Notes under the pieces: model-generated
Told to the model about the DNA's origin: nothing
Databases searched by the model: none
Seen by the model: the letters and a program-made list of their open reading frames with translations, nothing else
Translations under genes and position numbers: made by a program
Source: Anarhynchus alexandrinus
Lineage: Eukaryota > Chordata > Aves > Charadriiformes > Charadriidae
Assembly: GCA_008711295.1 (NCBI GenBank)
Contig: VUYV01000016.1
Span: 4,281,403-4,345,402, forward strand
Length of the DNA: 64,000 nt
Direction: 5' to 3'
Part shown: positions 1-12,900 of the stretch, piece after piece
Numbering within the stretch: position 1 is the first letter of the stretch
Layout: every line of letters starts with the position of its first letter

Positions 1-2638
1 TCTAATGGGCATTTTTGGGTGAAGAGATTATTTAAGTTTCTGCTGTGAGAACATTTTTCTTCTTCAGAGGTGTGCATATTAAGGCAATGACCTAAGATCA
101 TATAAGCATCCCCAAGATCTCACCCTTCTAGTTTTAAGTCAAAGTTTTGGGTAGCATTTTGCCTTGTCTATGTCAAGGCAGGCTCCAGAATTCCCTTAGA
201 AAGGAGAGGAAGAAAGAAAAATAAAGAAACAGCCATTTATGCTTCTTAAATACAGTGTTTTCCACTTCACCAGGCTTATCTCTCTTTCTAAGCCTGTGTA
301 AATGCAAAAAGGTCTAATGCAACCACATGATTTTATTGGCTTGACAGCCAATTTCCCAGGCTATAACTTGCCTTTAGGAAACGTGGCTAAGAAAGCCAGG
401 AATAGTCCACTAACTTTCCCGTTGCTGTGAGCAAGCAGAAAAATGATGGTTCCCACAGACAGAAGGGGAGAGGAGCAATTCCTCACTCCATACCTGCATT
501 CAGTTTTAAGGAGACTCCCATTTGACTGAAAATCTTGCTTTTCATTTTACCGTGAAAACTATTTATAAAGCTCACAGCTAAACAAAAATTTTCCAGTAGT
601 TTCCGAGGAAGTCAAATAAAAACAAGTTATTTTGAGTCAACCTTTCCAGAGAAAAGTAGGTAAAGAGAAGGCTGCACAATGAATATTAGTGACAAGAAAC
701 TGAAGGATCCCTGGAAGGACTCTGGGCACACTTGGGAAACTTCTTCACATGGGGAGAGGCATCCGAGGGCCTGCAAATTATCTTTATTTGCTATGCGAGT
801 TAAGATCAGGATTTTGCCTGAAGCAGCATAGGAAAAGCACAAATGATTTCTTCTGCTAGCAGATTTGTGGGACTGCAAACCTCCAGCAGTGAGTGGGAAC
901 AAGCAGCTGGAGTGGGAAGCCACATCCCAACCAGCACTGCTATTTGTAAAATGAACGTCTGCCTGCAGCATGACTCCCTTGTTCCGAGAGGCAGGGCTTT
1001 CCCCTCTGCTCCCCAGAGGCATGGGCATATGGAAACTTAGAGATAGGCGCTTAAATTTCACTGTTGTCAACCAGTCTGGGAAAAAGAAGACATGCTTAGA
1101 TGGGTGCTGGCACCTGAGTGCAGCAGGTGATAGAGAAGACTGAAGATCCTGAAATCCTGACTCTGGGCCTGCGAGATGCACAACATCAATAAGCTGGCGG
1201 AACAAGAAATAGTTAAAATTTCCAGGGAGAATTGTGTTTATTTAAAGGGCTACTATGAGCTTTAAATAAAGAAATAAAGTCCTTCATCTCCCACTGCGCA
1301 TAGACCTGAGCCTGAAAGTAACTGTTTTGGCGGACCTGTTATTAGAGACCACATAGTAAATGCTGAAACAAACAAGAAGGTATTAGTTTCTAATGGTAAA
1401 TTCATTAGATATATTTCTGCCACTTGCAGGAACATCACTTTTGCTAGGTACCATACAGCAAAACGGCAACAGGCAGTCCCGCTCCTGAACCACTCAGTCA
1501 TTGCAAGGAATATAGAAATACATGTGTGAAACATCCACTTTGGGCCCCTTCCCTCCTTTTAAAAAAAAAATAAAAATTATGCCCTGTACCCTGTCCTGGT
1601 TGTTATTTTAAACTTAGACAGAGACTTTTTTTTGTTTGCTGAATAGTAAACAAAATCTGGCATGCTGCAAGAAAAACGATTGCCTCAATAGAAAAGTGCC
1701 CATTTATGTCATCCCACAATTATTTCAAGCACTATAGTTGAGGTTAGTCCCTCCAAGGCATGTACAAATTGCAAATACACACAAATAATAATGCTCGTAC
1801 TTTTGGAAAATGTGAAACCCTTTGTTTTGGAAAGGTTGTTCCTATTATTTGTGGCTTGCAACTGTCATCATTATTCAAGCCTTGTCTTCTTTCATGATTG
1901 TTCTACAGCTACTGGGTGCTTGAGAACTTCCCCAAAATTAATATACTTCAAAGAACCAGACATTTTGTATATAGCTTAATTACAGCCTATATAATTAAGT
2001 TTTAAAACGATAAAAACTCTTCTGTGCCATAAGTGTACTCAGGCTTCAGCTCACAGGCAAGCTACTACATATCATCCGACAGAGTGAAGGGCCAAGAAAT
2101 TCCATTTCATTAATTGTTTCCTCCAAATCTGAAATGTAATTACATATTTTCCAGGGACCTTTGACATTTTCACACTGTGGCTTGGAATCTGATCATACCC
2201 TGAAGTAAACTGCCCAGCTGGTCACAGACTTAGAAAAAAAGTTCACTAGCGAGGTAGACTTGGCCTTTTTCAAACTCTAGAGAAGAGAGGAGCAAGCTGC
2301 TCAGGTCTGGGTCAGGTTTCGTTAACAGAGCCTTGAAAGGAACAAGGAGGAGATGATGAGCTGAATTTGTATCTCAAGTAATCACTCTTAGAGCCATCAG
2401 AAAAGGCAATGGAAGAGAGAAGAATCTCTCTTTGCAGCAGCCATGGCTGGTTCACATAGGAACTAAAGGGATTTTTGAACCTTCCTCATGTTTAATCTCC
2501 CTGGGTTTTGTGCTCCTCACTATTCTGGACTCTTTTTGAGCACAAAACCCAGCCTGGGTGAACGGATAGATCTGATCCATACAGATGTAATGGTCCAGCA
2601 CTTGATTGCACCAAGAAACTTCTCATAAGGTGGCCCCA
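1..2638. other. Non-coding AT-rich DNA, no gene recognised
   Basis: Nothing here reads as an exon. The longest open frame is 192 codons on the minus strand (627-1205). Its translation is low-complexity in places, matches no family I know and has no obvious splice or promoter context. A short A-rich run lies at 1561-1576. I see no old repeat with a recognisable core. It is intergenic or intronic sequence. Confidence 0.7.
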
Positions 2639-2741
2639 GGGGCCTGATGCTGCCATCCTCATTCAGGATGGGTACGTTCTTGGTCTATCAGAAGTTGCAG
2701 CAATTTTATTAATGAATAACTCATTAGTAAGGAGTAAATCA
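2639..2741. mobile_element. Possible old hairpin (MITE-like) element, degraded
   Basis: The left end begins GGGGCCTGATGCTGCC followed by TCCTCATTCAGG. The right end contains TTAGTAAGGAGTAAATCA, which roughly reverse-complements the left arm (TCCT-ATT against AGTAAGGA). This layout resembles recalled sauropsid hairpin repeats that start GGGCCTGATCCTGC and have CTTACTCAGG in the arm. The middle is strongly diverged, so the assignment is weak and chance similarity is possible. Confidence 0.33.
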
Positions 2742-4439
2742 CAAATGAACTCACCGCTTGAGAATTTGTTGGCTCACAGGAGTGGGCCCAGCCCACCGCT
2801 AGCGTTGTTCAGATGAGTGTGATGGGTACACGTGTACACACATGCACACATGAAGTGCACGTGTGCTGGCAAATAGCTAGTTGATTTGCTTTCCTGAAAA
2901 CAGAGGATATTAGACCTCAGTGAAATCAACCTGAAACTTTCTGCAAATGCTAAGTTTACATTAGAATACAATTTTTAACATAACACCATGTGGGGTTTCT
3001 TTAATGTCAAAATGCCTTTTGCGTATTGCTTTGGATGCCTCAACTCCTAGCCAAAACATATTTCTTCAAAATGTCACTCTGTTTCCCCTTAGTTTCATGA
3101 ACGGGAGAGCAGCACCTTATTAGAAACAAAATCGATGAGTCTCCATGAATCATTACTTGGAGTTTGGAAAGGAAAAAAGAAATTTGGCAAGCCTTTAGTC
3201 AGTAATATGTGCTTCTAAAACCTAGTCTTTGAAAGGGCCAAGTTATTACATTGTGAAAAGTAGTTACTCAGCACGTGCTATAACTTTTCATAGGGATTTT
3301 TAGGCCAAATTTAAAGAGTGCTAATGATTTTGAATGCCAGACTTGAGACCCTACAGCAGGATGAGGCTTTAACAAGACTTGAACAACTGCCTTCCCTCCC
3401 CCAGGTCATGCCTCCTTTAAAGACCTGGATTTTTGGTGCCTTAAAATTAAAGTACCCCACATCTCCAGTCATGGAAAGTCTTGGCCTTCATCTCTTTTTC
3501 AATACATCAAGAGTAAACTCCCACTTAAGGCAGTGGGAAAGCTCCTGGCATTCACCAAAATATGTTGGCATACTGGAAACGTCATTCACTAATTAGGAAT
3601 AAGGAGAAACCACAACTGCAAGCACCTTGTTCAGCCATGTGAGTGTATGAAGTGACGGGCCACACCAGTTCCTTTCAGACAGCCTAGTTTTGGTACTGGG
3701 AGCAGTCTCGCCACGGAAACTTGGAGCTAATTTATTCTGCTTCTCAATTACTTCACCTAACTAAGCTATCACTACAGGAAAGCCCGTTGAAAGGTTCTCC
3801 AACAGTGGCTTATACTGAATGTTTTAGAAGACGACATAACCTGAGGGTGATGTGTGGTGAGGGCCAGCACCTACTCGCTTATTCCTTATTCATTTATTAT
3901 TTTAATAAATAATTAAAAATACTTGTGAAGGCAGACTAGAGATAACATATAATTAATATTAGAACACAATTCTCAGAGCTTGCCAAATATCTTAGACAGG
4001 TGCTATTGCGGGGAGAGCAAGGAAGGCGAACCTGATTCCTCCACTCCCAGCGCTCTGGCTCACGGCTAGCCTGCAAAGCTGGAGCCCCGCAGTGAAGCGG
4101 GCAGGCAAGAAATCCAGATTTCACGAACCTCCAGGAACCCCCGGCACCCATCCAGCCAGCCGTCAACTCCAAGCCCCTGAATTACCTCCAGGTCCCTCAT
4201 TGGCCATCTGGTTCCCCAGCAATGCAGCCCCACTGTAATTCGAACCCTTCTTTAACATTTCCCAAAGAAAGGGGAGGCGAAAACAAAAGGATCATTTACT
4301 CCCTTTAATTGAGAAACAAGATAGGAAGACAGATAAGCCAAGGAAAACTGGCACAACTCCATGGACTTCAACTGATCCTAGAGAGCATGAGTGGGGCATA
4401 AAGAATACGAGCATGCTACTATTACTGCCTCGTGATAGT
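2742..4439. other. Non-coding DNA with a GC-richer patch near 4.0-4.17 kb
   Basis: No exon is recognised. Two CACGTG E-boxes (2829-2834 and 2858-2863) sit in an alternating purine/pyrimidine stretch at 2826-2866. Between about 4008 and 4166 roughly nine CpG dinucleotides occur in about 155 bases, more than the flanks. A 78-codon minus-strand frame (3936-4172) covers this patch but has no recognisable product. Confidence 0.6.
2826..2863. promoter_or_regulatory. Two CACGTG E-boxes in a Z-DNA-prone GT/AC stretch
   Basis: A perfect 12-bp palindrome GTACACGTGTAC (2826-2837) contains CACGTG, and a second CACGTG lies at 2858-2863. CACGTG is the core for bHLH-ZIP factors such as MYC/MAX, USF and CLOCK/BMAL. 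The surrounding sequence alternates purine and pyrimidine, so the motifs may simply be by-products of a decayed GT/AC microsatellite. Confidence 0.25.
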
Positions 4440-4548
4440 AATACCAGGCTGTTCTTACGTGTTTCATCTTGGGATATAAAAACGCTTTACAAGGGAGGTC
4501 AGATATCACAGAAATGAAGTCACTTCGATTTACCCAGAAGGAGCTACC
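4440..4548 (-). mobile_element. Old CORE/MIR-like SINE or LINE-tail fragment, minus strand
   Basis: The run TTTCATCTTGGGATATAAAA, followed by ACGCTTTACAAGGGAGGTCAG, then CAGAAATGAAGTCACTT and TTACCCAG, follows a recalled old amniote repeat: a tail with AGCGCTTTACAAGGGAGGTCAG and a core with CAGAGAAGTGAAGTGACTTGCCCA. The order fits the reverse complement of the element. The CCCCATTTTACAG step is deleted. The assignment comes from pattern memory only. Confidence 0.5.
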
Positions 4549-7020
4549 CCAATACTTTTTTCCTTGTCATTCACAATGTGATTTTTTTCCTTGCTAAGAC
4601 AAAAATAATATAGTGCTAGTTGTTGCCAAATATCCACTTTTGAAACTTGGGCCCAGTCATTTTTAGCTAAGCAAACTTGGCACAAGATGAGTGTTGCCTA
4701 TTGACAGAGTTTATAACGTGGGAAGTTTGCCAGGATCCTATTGCAGCCTACTTTGAGGTCTGGTGCTTCACCTTCTCACCCTACAACAAAGATTAAACGG
4801 TCTTCTAACAAGAAAAAAAGAAAACACACCTGATACTATTTTTCTCTTCCCTCCCTAGGACTCTAGGAATTACAGTCCACAGGAGATAATTTCAATAATG
4901 CCATGAGCAAAAATGTGGCTTCGCCCAAAGCCAGCAGTACTTCTCCAGGCTATGATTATTTATGTGCAACACACATGTAAACACACATGCACACACAGAC
5001 ATCTTTTACAAGAGTCTGGTAGAAGAGCTCTCCTCTCGCTAGTTAAAGGGCACAAAGAAAAATACACTGTTAAAAAAAGGACAAAGAAATACCATTAAAT
5101 AATCCAAAGCCACAGGGACTATTCTTTTAAAAAGATGTTCAGCAGCCCTGCAGTGAGCAGTGGCTGCTGCATGGTGACTCAAAGGAAGGACTGTAATACA
5201 CAACAGAACTCGTATGTCACCTGCTCAGGGCAGAACAGATCCCCAAAAAGTCCCTGAAGGAACAGACGTGATGAACAACGGGTCAAAGGGGCTAGAGAGG
5301 TTGCGGCGGCTCCTCTGGGCATTATGTGCTCTGCTTTGGATCTCCTTGCTGATGAAGGAGGCAGAAGTGGAGACCATAGCACTGCCTTCCCTGGTCCCTT
5401 CTTGCCTGCAGCATCAACAAGAGGTCTTCAACGTGTTCACTGCTTGCCTCTCTGCACAGGGGAAGTTGCAAAGAACCAAAAAAGTTACGGTATTCCTCCA
5501 GAGAAGAGAGTTACCGCTCTGTTAGAGCCTGTTCACAGCTCCCACCTCAGCAGCCTTGGTAAAGCACTTAGTGTTTTCTGGGTGTGACACAGGACACAGA
5601 GACAGGGATGAGGATGTTCCCCTGGTCTAGCCCTCCTCCTTCGCCTGTCTGAAAGAATAGCTGAGACAAGAGGGGAGGGTGTGGATGGGAGGGAACCATG
5701 GAAAGATTGATGTAAATTCATTTTTAAAAGCCAAACAGATGAAAATAATTTTCATAGCCCCACAGCTGTTCTACGTATTTTTTTTGGACCAAGCCTGAGC
5801 AAAGTGTGGTGCAGATAATAGCCCAAACTTCGGGCAGATAAGCACTGCATAATCAAGTGAGCAGCATAGCCCCAGCATCTCCCCTTCCTGGCAGCTGGTG
5901 TGCTCTGTGACAGATGAGCACCTCTCCCCTCTCAGGGCCCTCTTCGTCCATTTGACACAGGTTGTCTGGGGCAAGACGCCATCTTCAGCACATTGCTGTT
6001 TGCCCATCACACTCAACTTCACAGCTGAGCCCCAGGTGAGTTGGAGAGGACAGGCAGCCCTGCTCCAGGCCTTCCCCAGCTCCCTGCCCACACCTTTCAG
6101 CATGAAACACTTAGAGAATGAAAAACTAAAAGAGGGAGCGGACATAAGTCCTAAAGCTGCAGTCTCCAAGGAGACATTGCCAAGCCTCGGACCACAGAAA
6201 TGACAGACGGACTTACAGTCGCGTTTATCCTCGGTTATTTTCCTATAAACCAGCTCTGCCAACAGCCAGCCAGTGCTTTCTGCAGCTTCCACTGCACTTC
6301 ATGGAGCAAGATCTTACACTGGCTTTTAAAGGCTACAAAAATCTCTCTGTTTTGGAGCCAGACAACACATGTCCAGGAACTTACTGTCGTGCTCCACATC
6401 CTGGTGGCTGGTAGGAGGCAGAACTGCCTTTTCCACCCTGAGGAAAGCAGGAGGGCCCTGGCACAGTGGCTCCCTATGGGCCAAGGACAGGGTCCAGTGA
6501 CAGCATCGGTCTGCATCAGTCCCAACAGATTCTCCCCCTGAAGTCACCCTGAGCCTGTCCCTTGTCCTCACCAGGCTCTGGGACTGGCCTCTAAGAAATG
6601 ATGGGGAATATAAAATGCTACGATGCTTTCAAGAGCCCAAGCTGGCACCTTTGCCTGCCTAGAGGTTCCTAAATGGCACTGAAAGCCTTTCTCCGAATGT
6701 TTTCTCTGGGACTGTTTCATTAAACGGAAGTGTTCAAAACTGCTTTTATAAAAATTGCCGAGGTTCTGACAGCAATACGTTGAGCAGACGCAAGCAGGGC
6801 GCATGGAAAGCAACTGCCAAAGGCGATACCAAATGGGACAGATTGTGTATGCTAAGCTTTGAAGCAGGCTTAGGGCACCTGGGCTCAGAAACTTCCAGTC
6901 CTCAGTATATTTAACCCAAATGCACACCTGAACCCCTCAGGACAAGGAACAAGAGGCCTGGAAGGGATCCCCCATCTTGGGGCGCTCCCCTCAGCACAGA
7001 GTCCCTCAGCACAAGGCTAT
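4549..7020. other. Non-coding DNA, GC-richer from about 5.2 to 6.9 kb
   Basis: Several overlapping open frames up to 173 codons (minus 5771-6292; plus 5898-6203 and 6200-6541) lie on opposite strands in the same place, as expected for GC-richer non-coding DNA. None resembles a known protein. A consensus-looking splice donor CAG|GTGAGT sits at 6033-6041, but no plausible exon precedes it. A short CA-rich stretch lies at 4966-4999. Confidence 0.6.
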
Positions 7021-7460
7021 CACGTTGCACGTTGTTTATACACAACGGCACAATATAAAATCCATTTAGAAACTGGGCTCACTTGCTGCTATTAAAGAAT
7101 CCATCAGTGAATTTAATTTTTTATTGGTTCAGTTACAAAACTCACAGCAGTGTGTTGTGTTTGTTTTTCCAGAGCACTAATAAAAATCTTTTTGATTAAA
7201 AAAAATTGAGAGAAGGAGAGAGAGAAAAAGAAAAAGAAAGAAATGAAAAGCTGACCTGGTATAACCCATGCAAGCGCTGAACCTCAGCGGTGCTATATAA
7301 AAGAGCCGAGAGGCAGCAAAGCCAATTGCTGAGCAAACGCTCAACTGTGGCTGTAACCAGCAAAGATTGAAACCTGTTTATAACAGAATTTTTGCTTCAT
7401 AAAAACAAGCGCAATCAAGCCCTGCTATATTAAACCAGGTTTTGTCACAGACCGATCACC
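7021..7460. promoter_or_regulatory. Conserved non-coding element candidate with a TATA-like box
   Basis: The composition differs from the flanks: few simple runs outside the purine tract at 7198-7245, and many A/T motifs such as TTTATTGGTT, AATTTAATTTTTTATTGG and CAATTGCTGAGCAAACGCTCAA. TATATAAAAG at 7294-7303 fits the TATA-box consensus, with a GC-richer stretch just after it. No open frame or known transcript start follows, so a promoter is only one possibility; a distal enhancer is equally likely. The evidence is compositional, not comparative. Confidence 0.3.
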
Positions 7461-9788
7461 AAAGACAAAACATGGCAGATGTGGAGCCCCAGGAGTAAAA
7501 CACAAAGCTCTTACTTTGCCTTTCCACGGGCTCAGTCCTGCCGTATGTAGACAATACTGCCGGCTCCAGGTACTTACAGTGCTACGTTGCCATATTGTTC
7601 CTAAGATGTCAGACAATCTATGCTTGCTGTTTCTTTAGAGACTTTTTTTTCCCCCTTCTTCTCATTTACGGCCATGTGTACATCTCAATCAGCTGCCTTT
7701 GGCATATATGACCTGCAATCCTATTAGGTCTTTGTCCAATCCTGCTAGTTATGCCCACCTGCAACTGAGCTGAATATTATATGAGGTGAAAATTACTATT
7801 AAACACTGTAAAGACAACGACCCCAGTTATATTAAGATCATACAGGTACCACATCGTGGTGCAATCACAGAAAGTGGTAGTCACATTGCATCAAGTGCTG
7901 TACAGAAAAATTGTGGATATGGCCTTAGTCAGGGCCATTAACTCCTGCACAGAGAAATGACAGCCTACTTGCATTGCAGTTGTGTCCTAGGCTTCCAAAA
8001 TGATACCTGTGAAGAACACAGTAATTCAGTTGTAGAAGCTTAATTTCCAATTATATGGACTGGCTGCAACTCTACATAACTGCAAACATATTGTAACTAC
8101 ATTATTATGAATGGACCTGTAATAAGAAATAAAATTTATATCTTTAGAGTGAAAATAAACCTAAACACATAATTTGCTAGACACATATGAGTTCTATATT
8201 TAAGAGAGCTGATTAATTCTTTTTGAAAAGTAATTATCAGAACAAATTTGTGTAAATGCATTTTTTTTAAAAACAAGCAATTAAAGAGAAGGAAACAATT
8301 TGCTATAAAAAGATGTGATTTTTTTCCCATGTCAGTTAAGGGAATTAATTTTCAAAATATCAGCTAAAATATATCTCTACAGTTCTAATATTTGAGAAAA
8401 ATGCAAATGGAGTAAAGGTAAGGACTTTGGACATTTCATTTCAGGTCTTTTTTTAATTGGCCTTAGAAATGTAAGAAAGTAAATCCTATTTTATTCATGT
8501 TTGTCAAATATTTTATCTATTACACCTTATGGGATGTTAACAAACTGCTCACTTTGGCTATTCATTATTAGCTTGGCTGGGCACCACAGTACTAGGAAAC
8601 AGTCTCACAATACCATGGGTACTGGTGTGAAGGCATGGGTTTTGCTATGAATTCCACAGACATTCATAAACCAGAAACATCTTTTTGGGCAAGAAACAAG
8701 ACACAAAGTGCCCAACTGGAACAGCTGTCCAGAACTGGAATGAGTATATGCACACACTCACTTTGTCATCTTTGGCTGTTTAGAGATGCTCTTTAGAGGA
8801 CCATGAATCCTGCTGAAAAATCAAACAGCTTATGTGTTGCTAAACCTCTTGGAGGCTTTCAAAAGTCTTTGCTCTGGGGCTTGTCTAACTTGGAAAACAA
8901 ATTAGGCCGGTTATCATGGGACAGGTACTTATCAATATCTGTATGGGTGGATACTGATAGTGCCTTTATCATGCTCAGCTTAATCCACTTGGGAAACGAG
9001 CCATTAAATAATCCACAGAAGACAACTGAGCAGGAGCATCTACTCTGGGTAGTGTTGTGCTTTGCATTCACACGCCAGCTCCCTCTCCCTCCACCCAAGT
9101 GCTTGGCCTTCAGATAAGGGGGTGTCAACTGAGCAGGACGTTTGTCCCAGTCAAAATCTTGGGAAAAGTCATCAAACTGTGTAAGAGCAGAAGCCTGTGT
9201 TTTCTTTCCTCCTTTTTGTGGGTGGGAAAAGAACAGCCTACACAAATAACACGGTGCAGGAAACCTTTGGGGATTAAAACATGATACGCCGTATTTCAGC
9301 AGGGATTTAGACAGGCCTCACAGAAGAGGGAATGCCTCCCTTGTGGTCTCTAAATTACCTTGGTGCTTTTTTTTGCTTTCTTCTTTCACCGTGATCTTTC
9401 ATTTGAAGAGAAGTCATTTGCCACTGGGATGTGTGTAGAGAAAGCAGCAAAATCAAGCCACCATTTTTGCAGAGGCCTTTTTCTTTCCATGCCATCAGCA
9501 GAACAGATCTTACATGGACACAAGAAAACTATTATGCTAAGCCTGTTCCCAGGACAGGAAAAGTCCTCTCCCATCCTCATTAACATTGTACAAAGTATTT
9601 CAGGCTTGCAAGTGCTATAGGATAGGCTTGACAGATGTGACTGTTGACCCGAAATATTAGCAAGGATTGGAAAACAACCAGCTGAAGCTTTCTGAACACG
9701 ACCATCAGCGTGACTGCCAAAGAAAGCATCAGCACCTGTTACTTCACGAACCAACATCTGATTTGCAGAAACACTTCCACAGCTTAAA
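7461..9788. other. Non-coding DNA, strongly AT-rich at 8.0-8.6 kb
   Basis: No gene or repeat is recognised. The part from about 8030 to 8560 is very AT-rich with few CpG sites. Opposing open frames at 8803-9117 (plus), 8859-9245 (minus), 9360-9620 (plus) and 9386-9757 (minus) overlap one another and give unrecognisable translations. Confidence 0.65.
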
Positions 9789-9945
9789 AAGTCTAAATCC
9801 TGCTTTCACAGGGGCTTAGTCACCACAAAGTGATTTAGGTATCTCAGTACGTCTGAGGGGCTGGCCGTTGAAAGTGTAACTTTCAATGGAAACGAGTCGT
9901 TGATTATGAATTTTGAAGAGGGAAATTCCTGCTGCAACAGCTATT
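9789..9945. mobile_element. Hairpin (MITE-like) element of the 'CTAAATCC / AAGTGATTTAGG' type
   Basis: In order one sees AAGTCTAAATCCTGCTTTCA, AAAGTGATTTAGGTATCTCAG, a central stem CCGTTGAAAGT-gta-ACTTTCAATGG (9865-9889, 10 of 11 positions paired) and then AATTTTGAAGAGGG. This is the order of a recalled long imperfect hairpin found in bird and turtle DNA, with repeated (A)CTTAGG blocks, CCATTGAAAGTCAATGG in the centre and TTTTGAAAATGGG in the far arm. Divergence is heavy outside the centre. The central stem is directly visible; the family call is inference. Confidence 0.55.
9865..9889. repeat. Inverted repeat, 11-bp arms with a 3-nt loop
   Basis: The arms are CCGTTGAAAGT (9865-9875) and ACTTTCAATGG (9879-9889), differing at one paired position. 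It is read as the centre of the hairpin element around it. Confidence 0.85.
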
Positions 9946-12900
9946 GCAGGAGACCAAAAGCTCCTGCGAAATACATTTCCTCCAACATAACCCCTATGCT
10001 CAGGCCACTCGGACAAAGTGAACTGAAACAGCAATATCAAATGTCTGATAATAACTGCTAGGGTGGGAAATGTGGACATCCCAAGCTGGCAGCAACATCA
10101 AAGACTGTGTTAACAGGACAGAGTTATGCCTTTATGATGTAGGTAACTTACCGGACATGTATGAAAACACACAAACTTCTTTGCGCATAAAGAAACCACA
10201 AAAGTCATCAGCCCTGAGGTGGAGCTTGCACATGAAACTAATGAAATAGGACATTCACATAATACAAGAAAATTATTGATTCAATTCAGCAAACAGTCCC
10301 AGAGAGAATGAGAGGCTTCAGTCCAGGTTGATTAAATAAGACAGCAGTTTTCTTGTGTTTTGTTCAAGCCATTCAACAGGGGTGTACTACATTAGCTCTA
10401 ACCTGGGACACTGCTGCTCTAACATGGAATCCACACATTAAGGCAATTTTCAGAAAGGCTGTTGCCACAGTTAAAACTCCAGCTGTGTGCAAGAGACCCA
10501 TTCCTGAGCGCCTACAATCTTCCAATTATAATTCAGAGAAATTAACTGCTAAAATCCTTTGCTGTGAATGCGAAGAGCTGCTATGCCAACATCCTAGCAG
10601 TGATCAACACAGCTTACACCTGGGCAGAAATTATAATAAATCCCAATCACCACAAAAAGTAACAGAAATGCAGGAGACATTCACATGCTTTTCAGTAGAA
10701 AACATATTAGTCTGGAGCATGAGCAGATAGAAAAATTGAACTGAAAAGGCAAATCCAAGGGGCTTGGATTCTGAAGTCCAAATCAGCTCTGAAAGGGAAA
10801 GTGGCACATGAAGTCACTAATACCCACAAATCAAGCTGCAGGCCAAACACTTTGTCATTTAAAAGCCTTAGATCATTGGTTGGAGTAGCATTATTTGAAT
10901 TTAATGGGGACACAGTAAACTGTTGTTTAATTAAGCACTGAAAACAACACAAGCATTTAAAATACCCTCCCAATCTGCCACTTGCTTTAACATATATTAA
11001 TAGCTAGAGCTTGCTGGAAGTGATCCACCAGGAGAAGTTTTGGAGTGACGAAAGCTCAAAAATTTTCTCCATGAAAGCTTCCATTTTGTTCACTCTAAAA
11101 ATAACAGAAAAACACCTTAAGGCAAAATATTTTATTTTGAATCAGTTCAGTATTAACAGAAAAACCCCACATGGGTAAGTTCATCTATGATGACATGTTG
11201 CCCGATGTAAATCTAAGTTTTGATCACTAAAACCTTGGCTTTTTTGGCAAGCTGGGCTCTTTGCTTGGACTACCCAAGAGGCAGTACCAAAATCCTCCTA
11301 CCTTGGGCCATTTGGAAGACATCTGGAGGAAAATGGCTCTTGCCTCATGGCAGCCTCTCAGTATCGCTCATATCTGAACAAGCCCTTGCAGAAACAAGCA
11401 GGAAAAAAAACCCTTAAAGATCATAAAGAAACTCTTTAAACAGTAATAAACAGATAATGTGTGACAACCAGAGTAGCTGGAGGCTTATTTTTTAAATTTG
11501 CAATAGAAACAGCAGGTCTGAAAGTCAGCTAAGATCATACTGATGGTCTACGCAAGGAGAGCTACGGCACAGTTTGAGAAACGCTGCTTGTGATTTGCTC
11601 AATATTGCCATGATGGCTTACAAAACCAAGGAAAAGTACTATTTCCAAAATGTCAAAGCATTGTCTTCATCTATAATGCCAGCTGAGTGGGCTAGTGAAC
11701 TCATTCCTGCTTACCAATAAATTTTTAAATTATTTTCCACTGTGAGATTAGATCATGCAGGAAAAGTTCACCAAATAATACTTTAAAAAGAGATGAACTC
11801 ACACAAGATTTTCATCGGCTATTTAAAAAAAAAAAGCCCTCTGTCAAACTACTGGAAATGAATTAACTTTGAATACTCAAATACATAAACATTTCGGCAA
11901 AAACACTTTGGGATGAAAAAAAATTATTTATTGTGCCCTCCAGGGAAATGTACCTTGTCAATCCCTTGTCACTAAATCACTTGCTAACAGTTATGGTGTG
12001 AGGTAAATTGCTGTTTAACCCTGATGAGTTTAAAGACCTTGATGCCTAATGAATTCTCCTATTCATACTAGAGGTTACATCTGCACTAGAGTTCTCTTTT
12101 AACAACCTGGTGCTGAAAAGATCTGATGTAATTTTATTATTTACTAAACAGGTGTCAGTAATTGTATCCAATGATGTCAGGCAGCTTGATGGGAACTCAC
12201 TTTAAGATGACTATGCAAGTCATGATCATAAAAATGCTCTCCCCTAGGTAGCAACAGCCTCACAGCACATTCATCTGCGATAGTGAGGGACAGTTAATAC
12301 CACCATGAACAAGAGCAATTACTGAGGATATTTCACAATCTGACAGAGTTAATTCTGCAAACCCCATTAATGCAGCTGATCCACTGAGGCTTTGGGGTTT
12401 GCTCCATGGGAGGACCCTTGGCTCATGCAACAAAGCACCCTGGTAAGCACATAGCCCTGGGTGCTTCTCTCCAAACAAAAACATACCCGAGGCTACACCA
12501 AGGGTGATGGTTCTCAGCAGAGCTGCACCACCGGAACAGAGTAAAGGGGCACAATGTCTCATTCATCCCAGCCACTGTAGGGGAAGAAGCCAAAGTGATA
12601 TTTTATGAGATTAAGAAATAATGAAAGAGCTCCTGCAGTACTTCCCTGGCATAAACCAGCCTGAAGGCTCCCTAGATAATTTCTGAATCACTTCTTGAGT
12701 AACCTGGGGGTTGAGCGTGGCCCCGTGACCACCCCTCCTGGGCAGGCTGATGTGGAATGCAGGGCTGGAGTTCTGTTCCTCTCCCCTGAGCCCTGGGGGC
12801 TGCCACAGCCCCTCTGGGTAGCACCTGCTGCAGTTATATCAGCTACAGAGCTGCTCTTACATGCCCTTTGGGACCTCGCCCTCTCCAACAGCCAAAAAAC

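Noticed and set aside
627..1205. 192-codon minus-strand frame
   Set aside because: No known family, no exon signals, and a plus-strand frame overlaps the same place.
5771..6292. 173-codon minus-strand frame and a consensus splice donor CAG|GTGAGT at 6033-6041 on the other strand
   Set aside because: The frame is unrecognisable, and no acceptor or plausible exon accompanies the donor.
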